Shown: positions 16,783 to 25,204 of the stretch, piece after piece | Numbering within the stretch: the stretch's first letter is position 1 | How the letters are laid out: every line of letters starts with the position of its first letter | Assembly: GCA_949741925.1 (NCBI GenBank) | Contig: CATJOY010000024.1 | Span: 1 to 40,730, forward strand | Source: an uncultured Desulfovibrionaceae bacterium | Lineage (GTDB): Bacteria; Desulfobacterota; Desulfovibrionia; Desulfovibrionales; Desulfovibrionaceae | Length of the DNA: 40,730 nt | Reading direction: 5' to 3' | The notes under the pieces: model-generated | What the model saw: the letters and a program-made list of their open reading frames with translations, nothing else | Database searches by the model: none | What the model was told of the DNA's origin: nothing | Position numbers and translations under genes: made by a program

Positions 16783-17085
16783 TTAGAAGCCAAGCCAGCC
16801 GAAGCCCTTCGCCATGATGGCCGCAAGGGAAAAACCTATGCCGAACTGCCATTTCAAAAGCCGAAGTTCGGTTGCCTTGATTTCGGCGCGAATTTTCTCA
16901 ATTTCCGCCTGAAGCCTGAGTTCCGCTTCCCGAATATCGCCCTTGGTTGCAAGTTCTTTGACGGACACCATTTCAGCAATGGCCGCCTTTTGGGCCTTTG
17001 CCAGAGCATCCGCTTGCTCGCCGGGCATTCCGGCTTCCTGAAGGCTCTTGCTGTAGGCCAGCGTATCAAAGGTTATGGCGGTCAT
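16783..17085 (-). CDS. DUF1640 coiled-coil membrane protein
   Basis: A 100-residue protein that begins with the family's MTAITFDTLAYSK stretch. It continues as an Ala/Glu/Lys-rich coiled coil (about 30-80) and ends in a short hydrophobic membrane segment (about 82-97) with a Gly/Trp end. DUF1640 proteins are common in bacteria and on prophages; their role is unknown. The ATG at 17085 is preferred over 17106 because AGGAG sits just upstream of it. It lies beside a mobile-element remnant and so may be part of old element cargo. Confidence 0.75.
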   Translation of the reverse strand: MTAITFDTLAYSKSLQEAGMPGEQADALAKAQKAAIAEMVSVKELATKGDIREAELRLQAEIEKIRAEIKATELRLLKWQFGIGFSLAAIMAKGFGWLGF

Positions 17086-17524
17086 GTCTGTCTCCTGATG
17101 ATTCAAAAATAACCATTGCTTGAAAGGTTGTCGAACGTTTTTGGGGAGCCTCCTCTTTCCTTAATTGTTTTTCCGGCGGATGCTCTCGGGATCCAAAAGG
17201 CGTTTTGCAGCAGCAATGCCTTGGGAAACAGCCCCCGGGCCTTATTATTGCTCCAACAGAATCTTCTATTTCTTTCCAAAAACAATCGCCTGCCTTGGGC
17301 CGAAAGTACGTTCCCGCAGGTAGAGCGGTCGCTCTTCTTTCTTGCCCTTTGGTAACGCGGGGTGTTGCAGAGGGATGGCCGATCAACGCTGAATCCGTTT
17401 CTCTTGGATATCTGACGGGCAACGGTAAGAAGCCGATGCATGATTATACTTAGCATCTCACCGTAAAAATCCTATGCCATAGAAAAAAGCGCGGCCTCCA
17501 CGCCGTGCCTTCAGGAGGATAACA
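17086..17524. other. 439-base intergenic region with copy C of the intergenic repeat
   Basis: Divergent genes flank it. Bases about 17168-17238 resemble stretches near 1519-1590 and 8917-8984. The ribosome site AGGAGG (about 17513) belongs to the next gene. No credible gene is seen. Confidence 0.4.
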
Positions 17525-18550
17525 ATGTCTACGGTCATGGATCGGCTCGAACGGGAACCCGAGGCTTCTTCGCTCTGCCTCATATCCCGGGTATCATGGA
17601 AAAGCATTTTTGCCGGAGCACTGACCGCCGTGGCGATCGGCATCGTCTTGGCGCTGTTGGGCGTGGCTCTCGGCTTCACCGTAGTTGACCCCCTTGACGC
17701 CAGCCCCTTCTCCGGGGTGGGTCTCACTTTCGGCATCTGGACCTTGATTTCCGGCGTAGTCAGCCTTGTGGCCGGCGGTTTTGTCGGCGGCATGTTCGCC
17801 GGAGATCGAGGCTGCGTCCACGGGTTCTTGGTCTGGGCTTTGGTGCTGCTCCTTGGCGTTTTTTCCACATCCATAGCGGCGGGCATGGCTATCCAGAGCA
17901 TCGGAAACCTGGTTGGTTCGGGCATGACAGCCGCTGCTGAAGCCTTTTCCGGTCCGGCGAGTGATCTGGTAGAAAAAGGCATTAATAAAATGGAAGACGC
18001 CTTCGGCGAGGAACGGGATATGCCCCGCATCATGGGCATCTTGCGCGATACAGGTATTGAGCAGTTGCAGCCGGCCTATCTGATGGGGCAGTTCGGCGAT
18101 GCGCGCCGCGATATGACCAGCTCTCTTCAGCGTCTTACCTTGGATAACTACGATTCGGTCATCGCGTCGTTCCTTGAACGGCAAAAGGAACGTCTCGAGG
18201 CCGTCAAAAACCGGCGGCTGGATCATGACGCCGCCGTCACGGGGCTGATGCGCTCTCGCTCCATCCCCCGCGGCGAGGCGGAATCCCTGCTGCAACAGGC
18301 CCTCAGTGTATATGAATACCGTCTCGATCAGTTGGAAACCGGCCTCAGCCAGGCCCAGCGTAATTTTGAAGATACCCGGGAATACCTGAAGCAAGTTTCC
18401 GAAAGGGCGCGTCAGCAGGCGGATGAAGCCGTCGCGGCCGCGGCGGAATCGGCCCTTATGGCCTCCATCGCCTTGATTCTTGGCGCTATAGGAAGCATAA
18501 TCGGTGGCAGATTTGGGGCCCGGCACGGCTGGCACTGCACGCGCGGCTGA
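17525..18550 (+). CDS. Membrane protein with a YrzE-like N-terminus and coiled-coil middle
   Basis: A 341-residue inner-membrane protein of unknown role. Three Gly-rich membrane helices lie near 28-50, 68-91 and 98-120, a layout like YrzE/TIGR04086-type small membrane domains. A charged, helical, Gln/Glu/Arg-rich segment (about 140-305) has coiled-coil character. A Gly/Ile-rich membrane helix (about 310-330) ends the protein with a short basic tail. AGGAGG 5-6 bases before the ATG fixes the start. The soluble middle is probably cytoplasmic or periplasmic between the two membrane anchors. It stands alone and no substrate or partner can be named. Confidence 0.8.
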   Translation: MSTVMDRLEREPEASSLCLISRVSWKSIFAGALTAVAIGIVLALLGVALGFTVVDPLDASPFSGVGLTFGIWTLISGVVSLVAGGFVGGMFAGDRGCVHGFLVWALVLLLGVFSTSIAAGMAIQSIGNLVGSGMTAAAEAFSGPASDLVEKGINKMEDAFGEERDMPRIMGILRDTGIEQLQPAYLMGQFGDARRDMTSSLQRLTLDNYDSVIASFLERQKERLEAVKNRRLDHDAAVTGLMRSRSIPRGEAESLLQQALSVYEYRLDQLETGLSQAQRNFEDTREYLKQVSERARQQADEAVAAAAESALMASIALILGAIGSIIGGRFGARHGWHCTRG

Positions 18551-18641
18551 TTGTACCCATAACAGCCCGGACCGGGGCAGACCGGCCCGGACGCCGAAGC
18601 CCTCGATCATAAGGGGGCATGCGCTAACACCCTAAGACACC

Positions 18642-18673
18642 CCTCCGGCGAGGCTTTCCGGCCTCGCCGGAGG
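18642..18673. other. Perfect 13-bp hairpin without T-run
   Basis: CCTCCGGCGAGGC (18642-18654) pairs with GCCTCGCCGGAGG (18661-18673) around a 6-base loop. It lies about 90 bases after the coiled-coil membrane gene in a 378-base gap (18551-18928). It may stop transcription or protect a 3' end. The rest of the gap holds no gene except a possible 30-codon frame from 18853. Confidence 0.55.
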
Positions 18674-18928
18674 CAAATCCCGGGGCAGGCCGCAGCCGCC
18701 GGGCTCAGTAAACCCGCCGGCTCCAATCCCGCTTCCGGATGCCACAATCAATGCCGTTACGGCCCCGCACTGAGCAAGACCTGCCGGACCGGAAAACAAC
18801 TGTAGCCTCCATGCCTTGCTTAAGGTAGGCTCACCACATTGAACGCTGGAGAATGACTGCCGCCATGAACAATGCCATGAGCCTGATTATTGGTTCCTCA
18901 AAACCCGAACGGGCTGCCATCCTCGGCA

Positions 18929-19834
18929 ATGGAACAGCTCTCTGAGCCCCCCGTGAACTGCCGTATGATTCTGGCCGGAAGCGCGGCCCTATCCCGTCTT
19001 GAAGAACATTCGTTCACCTGCCTTGCCGCCTTCAGCCGTAGCTTGTATCTAAAAACAAAAACCGGCAAGCTCATATGCCTTCTTACACAGGAGTTGGAAC
19101 CGGGCCCCCTCAATGCCCTGTGCGCGCCCTGGCCGGCAGAGGCGTACCTACCCGCCCCGGGGAGTAGGGTACAACGCCTGGGCGATACGCTTCACTGGCC
19201 CGGGGTTTCTATTTTTTTACAGGAAGTGGCGCTCTGGCAACCTCCTGCCCCACCTCCGGAAACAGTCCCGGAGGCCCTCGTCCCGCTGGAGGTTTTTCTT
19301 AAAGAAACGGCCGCGCGTGCTGCTACGGACTTCAGCCCGCTTTTCGCCCATTTTCTGGCGGGCGCGGATCTGCCGGACGCCTCCTCCCCACTACTGGCAG
19401 CCGGGGCAGACGCCCTCACCCCCTTGGCTCTCTGGCTACGCGCCCTCGACTCGCTCCCCCCGGGAAAACCGCTTCCTCCCCCGGCCATCAGCGGGCTGCT
19501 TGGCCTTGGGCCAGGTCTCACCCCTTCCGGTGACGATATCCTGGGCGGCGCAATGATCGCCTTGCGCCTCACCGGCAGGGACCGAGAAGCCGCAGCACTG
19601 TATGACGCCATCCGCGCGCTGCCCGGGCGTACAAACGCCATCAGCCTGGCCCATCTGGAACTGGCCGCAGCAGGCCAAGGAGCAGAAGCCCTGCATCTGC
19701 TGCTGCTCTCGCTTTTTACGGGCGTCTTCTCCGGGGAAGCGGCTGAACGGCTGAACGGAGTAGGCCATTCCTCAGGCTGGGATATGGCCCTGGGCGCGGC
19801 CCTGGCCCTGTATCTACCAGGCAGTCGGCCTTGA
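18929..19834 (+). CDS. DUF2877 domain protein
   Basis: A protein of about 301 residues with the family hallmark LGLGPGLTPSGDDILGG in its C-terminal half. DUF2877 proteins (AllH/YlbF type) occur with purine, allantoin and carbamoyl-phosphate metabolism, and some are carboxylate or carbamate-related enzymes. The N-terminal half carries the usual FSRSLYL-type beta region. The start is uncertain: ATG 18929 and TTG 18890 lack a clear ribosome site, and ATG 18965 is also possible. No allantoin genes are nearby, so the role here is open. Confidence 0.78.
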   Translation: MEQLSEPPVNCRMILAGSAALSRLEEHSFTCLAAFSRSLYLKTKTGKLICLLTQELEPGPLNALCAPWPAEAYLPAPGSRVQRLGDTLHWPGVSIFLQEVALWQPPAPPPETVPEALVPLEVFLKETAARAATDFSPLFAHFLAGADLPDASSPLLAAGADALTPLALWLRALDSLPPGKPLPPPAISGLLGLGPGLTPSGDDILGGAMIALRLTGRDREAAALYDAIRALPGRTNAISLAHLELAAAGQGAEALHLLLLSLFTGVFSGEAAERLNGVGHSSGWDMALGAALALYLPGSRP

Positions 19835-19949
19835 CTCCCCACGAACGGACATTACATATTTTATCCACGCGCCATCCCGAAGCCTCAGGATTTTGGGCGG
19901 CGCTCACAACGCCTTCTCTACCAGAAGGCAACGGAAAAGGATCGGCAGT

Positions 19950-20153
19950 ATGTCGTTGTTTATAGGTCTTCTTGTTCTTGTCGCCCTCTGCGCTCTCGCC
20001 GTGTGGCTGCTCCCTCCTCCCATGTACGGCTCCATGCGCGGCTGCACTGGCCGGGCTCTCCAGGCAGCCCTTGAGAAAAAGCCCGAAGGCCGGGGCACAA
20101 CCGAGGCGGCCTGCCAGGATACGCGCCTCACCGATAGACGGTTGCCCCACTAA
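19950..20153 (+). CDS. Possible small membrane protein
   Basis: A 67-residue frame. It begins with a strongly hydrophobic helix (residues about 2-24, LFIGLLVLVALCALAVWLL) followed by a polar, basic tail. AAGGA lies about 9 bases before the ATG. No family is recognised. The hydrophobic start and ribosome site argue for a real small protein. The basic tail and high GC mean chance cannot be excluded. Confidence 0.4.
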   Translation: MSLFIGLLVLVALCALAVWLLPPPMYGSMRGCTGRALQAALEKKPEGRGTTEAACQDTRLTDRRLPH

Positions 20154-20446
20154 AAACCGGCAGAACGGATCAGGGGGGAATTTTCCGGGGCTGCTCGCGC
20201 TCCCCCCCCCCGGTCCGGGAATGCTTTCCCAGCCTGGCGGCACTGCGTACCGCGCTCGCACCCGGAGGCTGGCGACTACAGCCACGCCGGGGCGTGGCAA
20301 CGATCCCCACCGGATGACGGTAACTTCAAGGGAACGCGACCGGCGCGGCGGTTGCTTTTGCGACGCGCCGGAAGTATACTGATGCCAGCGTTACAACCAG
20401 GAGGATACCCACCCACTGTTTTTCCCCCTACAAAGGAAAGCTTCGT
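20154..20446. other. Upstream region of glpQ with a C10 tract and an inverted repeat
   Basis: A run of ten C lies at 20202-20211. An 8-base inverted repeat, CCGGCGCG at 20340-20347 and CGCGCCGG at 20364-20371, lies about 75-105 bases before glpQ and could be an operator or the end of an upstream transcript. No gene is seen. Confidence 0.45.
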
Positions 20447-21478
20447 ATGAAACATCTTTTTGCTTTTTGCGCTTTATCCTTTGTGCTTCTTGGCTCTTCC
20501 CTCGCCTTGGGAGCCGAGGCCTACCATCCCCAGATAGCCGCTCACCGCGGAGCCAGCGGCTATATTCCCGAGCATACGCTCCCTGCCAAAGCCATGGCCT
20601 ACGCTATGGGCGTGGATTATGTGGAACAAGATGTTGTCATGACCAAAGACGGCAAGCTGGTGGTTATGCACGATATCTACTTGGATACCACCACGGATGT
20701 AGCCAAAAAGTTCCCCGGCCGCCAGCGTGCCGACGGCCGCTATTATGTTTCTGATTTCACCTTTGACGAGATCCGCAGCCTCCGCGTGACCGAACGATTC
20801 AATCCTAAAACCGGTAAGGCCGTCTACCCGGGCCGGTTCCCCGATGCCCCCATCGCTTACCAAGTGCCATCCCTGGAGGAAGAATTCTATCAGGTCCAAA
20901 GTCTGAACAAATCCACCGGCGGCAACACCAGCGTGTACGTGGAAGTGAAACAGCCTGATTTCTTCATGGAGCAGGGCCTGGATATTCTCAAGGGCGTCAT
21001 CGATACCATGACCAAATTCGGCTACAACGAGAAAGACAGCAAGGCCATTCTCCAGACCTTTGACTATGAATCCCTTCTTCGCGCCCGCGAACTGGGCTGG
21101 AAGGGCGAACTGTGCATGCTGGTTACCGCCAGCGGCCAGAGCACCAAAAACGATAAAGAACGCCACGCCTGGCTCAGAACGCCTGAGGGCATCAAGGAAG
21201 TTTCTCGATACGCCACTATCTATGCCCCCAATTTCAACCTGTTGGCCGTGCCCACGGCCGACGGCTCCGGCTACACGCTCTCCAACATCGGTGAATTGGC
21301 CCGACAAAACGGCATGAAGCTGCATTCCTGGACCTTGCGCAAGGATGATCTGCCCAAGGGCTTCAAAAACTTTGATGAAGTTTTGGATGTGAGCTTCAAG
21401 CAGCTCAAGGTTGACGGCATGTTTTCCGATTTCCCGGATCTGGTGATTGCTTACCTCAAAGAGAACAAGTTGCGTTGA
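20447..21478 (+). CDS. glpQ: Periplasmic glycerophosphodiester phosphodiesterase
   Basis: A 343-residue secreted enzyme that hydrolyses glycerophosphodiesters to glycerol-3-phosphate and an alcohol. A signal peptide (1-22, ending near ALGA) is followed by the catalytic barrel. The GlpQ signature is intact: His33-Arg34 in HRGASGY, Glu42, Glu60 and Asp62 in EQDV, and His75 in MHD. The large insertion after residue 80 is typical of the periplasmic GlpQ group. AAAGGAA precedes the ATG. The length is close to E. coli GlpQ (358). It probably recovers phospholipid head groups; no glpT or glp operon is nearby. Confidence 0.94.
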   Translation: MKHLFAFCALSFVLLGSSLALGAEAYHPQIAAHRGASGYIPEHTLPAKAMAYAMGVDYVEQDVVMTKDGKLVVMHDIYLDTTTDVAKKFPGRQRADGRYYVSDFTFDEIRSLRVTERFNPKTGKAVYPGRFPDAPIAYQVPSLEEEFYQVQSLNKSTGGNTSVYVEVKQPDFFMEQGLDILKGVIDTMTKFGYNEKDSKAILQTFDYESLLRARELGWKGELCMLVTASGQSTKNDKERHAWLRTPEGIKEVSRYATIYAPNFNLLAVPTADGSGYTLSNIGELARQNGMKLHSWTLRKDDLPKGFKNFDEVLDVSFKQLKVDGMFSDFPDLVIAYLKENKLR

Positions 21479-21570
21479 TCCGGTTTTGAACAGGCCTAAG
21501 CCGAATCTTTGGGTATGGATTACCTAACATACCCTGAAGAAAAGGCCACTCTCTGGTTTTGTAACGCCTT

Positions 21571-21595
21571 GCCGGGCGGCAAAACGCCGCCCGGC
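21571..21595. other. 10-bp GC hairpin between glpQ and the YccF gene
   Basis: GCCGGGCGGC (21571-21580) pairs perfectly with GCCGCCCGGC (21586-21595) around AAAAC. No T-run follows, so it may be a weak terminator or an mRNA-stabilising 3' end for glpQ. Confidence 0.55.
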
Positions 21596-21627
21596 AGTAG
21601 AAATAAAACGGCATCCGAGGCTCACTT

Positions 21628-22038
21628 GTGCGAACCCTGGCTAATATTCTCTGGCACATCCCTTTTCTGGGCTTTGTAAACGCCCTCTACGCCCTGCTCC
21701 TGGGACTTCTGTTGACAGTACTGATCATTCCGGCTCCCATCGGGCTGGGGCTGATTCAATACGCCAAATTCCTGATGGTTCCCTTTACCCACGAAATGCG
21801 GCCCGTCAGTGAAACCGGGGCAGAACGCAATCCCCTTTGGGCGGCCTACTCCACCTTGATCATGATTCTTTACCTGCCCTTCGGCATCATCGCCTTCATT
21901 GTCGGCCTGTTCCAGTGTCTGGGGCTGGCCCTGACCATCATCGGCTTGCCGGGCGCCTATATTGTCTTCAAATCCCTAAGCACCTACTGCAACCCCGTGG
22001 GTAAAATCTGCTTGCCTATCAGCCGGCCGTTGCCCTGA
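21628..22038 (+). CDS. YccF-domain inner-membrane protein
   Basis: A 136-residue membrane protein with two hydrophobic blocks (about 12-48 and 70-118), matching the two YccF-domain units seen in E. coli YccF. Characteristic pieces include the MRTLANILWHIPF start, KFLMVPF in the first unit and the GLALTIIGLPGAY repeat of the second. Start is GTG, with GAGG 7 bases upstream. E. coli YccF is of unknown function. The gene converges with the serine dehydratase gene. Confidence 0.82.
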   Translation: MRTLANILWHIPFLGFVNALYALLLGLLLTVLIIPAPIGLGLIQYAKFLMVPFTHEMRPVSETGAERNPLWAAYSTLIMILYLPFGIIAFIVGLFQCLGLALTIIGLPGAYIVFKSLSTYCNPVGKICLPISRPLP

Positions 22039-22140
22039 ACAGCCCGCGAATACCTGCTTTACCCGCGGCAAAAGCGCTCTCCGTGCAGGCAGCAACGATC
22101 TTAAGGAAATTCCCGCGGCTTCTTGGAGTGGGGAATTCCT

Positions 22141-23523
22141 TCAGCACTCCACCATGGCCACAGCCAAGCCGCCGCGCGAGGTTTCTTTATACTTGCTGTT
22201 CATATCCCGCCCGGTTTCACCCATGGCTTCAATAGCCATATCCAGGGTCACCCGGTGTTTTTTTACATCCTCCGCCGCTGCCACTAAACTGGCGTTATAG
22301 GCCTTGAGCGCGCCCATGGCGTTACGCTCGATACAGGGTATCTGCACATAGCCGCCCACTGGATCGCAGGTCAGGCCCAGATGGTGCTCCAAAGCGATTT
22401 CCGCCGCGTTTTCAACAATCCGAGCCGGGAACCCCCGGGCCTGAGCCAACATGGCCGCCCCCATCGCCGAAGCTACTCCTATTTCTCCCTGGCAGCCCAC
22501 CTCGGCTCCGGCGATACCGGCATTATGCTTGGCCAAAAAACCAATCGCCGCGGCGGCCAGCATCCCGTTCTGGATAGCTTCAGGGCCAAGACTGAAGTGC
22601 CGCTCCAAAAGCCGCAGCACGGCGGGCATAACCCCGGCCGAACCGCAGGTTGGTGTTGTCACGATAATGCCGCCGGCCGCGTTCTCCTCGGAAACGGCAA
22701 AAGCATAGGCATTCAGGTGCAGCATGAAGCGAATCAGCGGGTCGGATTCCGCCTCGGCCTGGCGGGCCAAATCACCGGCCTTACGGTGCACGTGCAACGT
22801 GCCCGGCAAAAGACCGGAAGCCGCAATGCCCCGATCGACCGCCCGGCGCATAATATCCACAACCCCATCCAGCTTTTCCAAAATATCCCGTCTGCCTGCC
22901 CCGGTAATAGCCATTTCGTTATGGAGAACAATCTGGGCGATAGTCAGCCCGGTCTCCTCCACGTGCGCCTGGAGTTCCGCGGTGGAAGCATACGGATAGA
23001 CAGGTTCGCCCCGCAGGGGATGAGTCCAGCCCTCCCACTGAATAAACCCTCCGCCCACGGAAAAATAAACCATTTCAAAAAGTACACCACCGCTGCTGTC
23101 CAGAAGTTCGCAGATCAGGGTATTGCTGAACGGGTAGTCATGATCGATGCTGTCAAAAACGATATTGCGCATCCCTAATTCAAGAGAGCGGCCCCCCAAG
23201 GGCACACAACGCTTTTCAGGGGGCAGCTCCAGTATTCCCCTCGGGAGAGAAGGCGGGCAATCTGCCGGAGTAAACCCTGCAAGCCCGGTCAGCACGGCCT
23301 TATCCGTACCGTGCCCCTGACCGGTGGCGCTCAACGAACCGAGCAGGCGGACCCGAATATCCACCCCTCCGGCGGCCGTGGCAGGAGGCAGTTTGCCGAG
23401 TCTATCCCGGAAATCTACCCCGGCCGCCATAGGGCCGATAGTATGGGAACTGGAAGGTCCCGGGCCGCTCTTGAAAAATTCAAACAACGATGTGGTGATG
23501 GGGGGTCTTTTGGCTGTGCTCAT
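22141..23523 (-). CDS. sdaA: L-serine dehydratase (iron-sulfur, single-chain)
   Basis: A 460-residue cytoplasmic enzyme that deaminates L-serine to pyruvate and ammonia using an oxygen-sensitive [4Fe-4S] cluster. The small domain (about 10-165) has PSSSHTIGPM at 23-32. The catalytic domain (about 190-455) has Cys344 in GCQGEIG, Cys386 in TCDPVGG and Cys397 in IPCIERN. These match the three cluster ligands of the Legionella enzyme. The last residue, Cys460, matches the tail cysteine that caps the cluster in the resting form. The ATG at 23523 follows AAGGAC; the frame stays open upstream but there shadows the phosphofructokinase gene. It diverges from the phosphofructokinase gene and is probably regulated from that interval. 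Confidence 0.94.
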   Translation of the reverse strand: MSTAKRPPITTSLFEFFKSGPGPSSSHTIGPMAAGVDFRDRLGKLPPATAAGGVDIRVRLLGSLSATGQGHGTDKAVLTGLAGFTPADCPPSLPRGILELPPEKRCVPLGGRSLELGMRNIVFDSIDHDYPFSNTLICELLDSSGGVLFEMVYFSVGGGFIQWEGWTHPLRGEPVYPYASTAELQAHVEETGLTIAQIVLHNEMAITGAGRRDILEKLDGVVDIMRRAVDRGIAASGLLPGTLHVHRKAGDLARQAEAESDPLIRFMLHLNAYAFAVSEENAAGGIIVTTPTCGSAGVMPAVLRLLERHFSLGPEAIQNGMLAAAAIGFLAKHNAGIAGAEVGCQGEIGVASAMGAAMLAQARGFPARIVENAAEIALEHHLGLTCDPVGGYVQIPCIERNAMGALKAYNASLVAAAEDVKKHRVTLDMAIEAMGETGRDMNSKYKETSRGGLAVAMVEC

Positions 23524-23574
23524 GGCTGTCCTTATAGCCGGTTTTATAGCCGCGCTGCGCGGCTGGTTACCGAA

Positions 23575-23606
23575 GCGAGCACCTCGGCCTTCCGACAGGT
23601 GCTCGC
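23575..23606 (-). promoter_or_regulatory. Leader hairpin of the serine dehydratase gene
   Basis: GCGAGCACC (23575-23583) pairs with GGTGCTCGC (23598-23606). An inner TCGG/CCGA stem closes a CCTT loop, giving about 13 pairs. It lies some 50-80 bases before the ATG on the minus strand. A second GC hairpin (CCGCGC/GCGCGG, about 23551-23563) and two TTATAGCCG direct repeats (23532-23540, 23544-23552) lie between it and the start. This suggests leader-based or protein-mediated control; no known riboswitch class is recognised. Confidence 0.45.
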
Positions 23607-23820
23607 CCATCCATACCTGAAAGGCCGGAAGAAGGCAGCAGGTATATTGCCCCAAGAAGCGATCCGCGGAAGAACAGTTCTTGCATGATTCGGCAGGAGG
23701 CGCTATTTTTTGACGCAAAAACGGCATCTGGCGCCGAACCTCAACCGCCGGTAATCTTTCTTCCATCGGCAGCTTCCCCAAGGGACACGGCCCGGCCATC
23801 AAAGAGCACAAGGAGTGAAC

Positions 23821-25188
23821 ATGACCTCCACGACTATCAACATTAACGGCTTTACCCTGGATACCTCCATCCCCACCTTGGGGGAAGCCCGTATTCCCAC
23901 CATGCTGCCGTATACCCAGTATGTTTCCGGGTATGTGCCTCTGTTTGTAGATAGTGAGTATCTGGATGAACTGATCGACCATGAACCGGTCCCCGTGCTC
24001 TTTGAAGCCGCCGGCCCGCGTCGCGAGCTGTATTTTGACACAGCCAAGACCAAGTGCGCTATTGTCACCTGCGGCGGCCTTTGCCCCGGCATCAACGACG
24101 TCATCCGGGCCATTGTCATGGAAGCCTGCCACAACTATAAGGTTCCGGCGATACTCGGCATGCGTTACGGCCTTGAGGGATTTATTCCTAAATACGGCCA
24201 TGACATTATGGAACTGACTCCCCGAAGCGTGGCGGATATCCACCAGTTCGGGGGCACAGTCCTCGGCTCCTCTCGCGGTCCGCAATCCCCCTCCGAAATC
24301 GTAGACGCCCTGGAGCGTATGAACGTCAGTGTCCTGTTCGTCATCGGCGGCGATGGCAGCATGAAGGCCATGCGCACCATCGAAGACGAACTGCGGGCAA
24401 GAAATCTGAAAATTGCCACTATCGGCATTCCCAAGACCATTGACAACGATATCAACTTCATCAGCCAATCATTCGGGTTTGAAACAGCGGTCTTCAAGGC
24501 CACAGAAGCCATTCAGTGCGCCCATGTGGAGGCCAACGGCGCCCGCAACGGCATCGGCATCGTCAAATTAATGGGCCGTGAATCCGGGTTCATTGCAGCC
24601 CAAGCCACTATGGCCTTAAAGGAAGTCAACTTCGTGCTTGTTCCGGAAGTGCCCTTTTCTATGGAGGGCGAGGGCGGCTTCCTGCCCGCCTTGGCGGACC
24701 GGCTGAAAAGCCGGAAACACGCGGTCATCGTCGTGGCCGAAGGAGCAGGGCAGCATCTCCTGCCCGGAGGTACCGGCGAAACTGACGCCTCGGGCAATGT
24801 CATCCTGGGAGATATCGGCAATTATCTGCGCAAATCCATCACTTCCTACCTCAAAGAGCGGAATATCGACCACTCCATCAAGTTCATCGACCCCAGCTAC
24901 ATAATCCGTTCCGTCCCAGCCAACGCCAACGATAGGGTTTACTGCGGCTTTCTTGGACAAAACGCGGTCCACGCGGCCATGGCAGGCAGAACCGGCATGG
25001 TCGTCGCCAAGGTCATGGATCGTTACGTCCACCTGCCCATTGATCTCATTACCCGGAAACGCCAACGCCTCAACCCCTGCTCCGGCTACTGGCGATCTGT
25101 TCTGGAATCTACCGGGCAAATGGATCTCAAAGGCATGATCCCCGGCGTGGGCGCCTGCCCTTCCAACCCGGAGCATCAACTCACCTGA
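23821..25188 (+). CDS. 6-phosphofructokinase, long (PPi-PFK-like, probably ATP-dependent) type
   Basis: A 455-residue cytoplasmic glycolytic kinase that phosphorylates fructose-6-phosphate. The family core is present: TCGGLCPGINDVIR (83-96), GGDGS (176-180) and GIPKTIDNDI (202-211) with catalytic Asp208. The GGDG glycine (Gly rather than Asp at the E. coli 104 position) points to ATP use. The Lys of PKTIDND is the PPi-enzyme residue. This Gly/Lys mix is known from the ATP-using 'long' clade that includes trypanosomatid PFK. ATG 23821 is chosen because AGGAG precedes it. tatA follows 16 bases downstream. Donor specificity is inferred. Confidence 0.9.
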   Translation: MTSTTININGFTLDTSIPTLGEARIPTMLPYTQYVSGYVPLFVDSEYLDELIDHEPVPVLFEAAGPRRELYFDTAKTKCAIVTCGGLCPGINDVIRAIVMEACHNYKVPAILGMRYGLEGFIPKYGHDIMELTPRSVADIHQFGGTVLGSSRGPQSPSEIVDALERMNVSVLFVIGGDGSMKAMRTIEDELRARNLKIATIGIPKTIDNDINFISQSFGFETAVFKATEAIQCAHVEANGARNGIGIVKLMGRESGFIAAQATMALKEVNFVLVPEVPFSMEGEGGFLPALADRLKSRKHAVIVVAEGAGQHLLPGGTGETDASGNVILGDIGNYLRKSITSYLKERNIDHSIKFIDPSYIIRSVPANANDRVYCGFLGQNAVHAAMAGRTGMVVAKVMDRYVHLPIDLITRKRQRLNPCSGYWRSVLESTGQMDLKGMIPGVGACPSNPEHQLT

Positions 25189-25204
25189 TCCCCGAGAAGA
25201 CGTT

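Noticed and set aside
22103..22141. Inverted repeat AAGGAAATTCCC / GGGAATTCCTT between the yccF and serine dehydratase genes
   Set aside because: The stem is bulged and there is no T-run on either strand, so I did not call it a terminator.
23524..24468. N-terminal extension of the serine dehydratase frame
   Set aside because: It is the reverse of the phosphofructokinase gene; the family start is at 23523 with a ribosome site.
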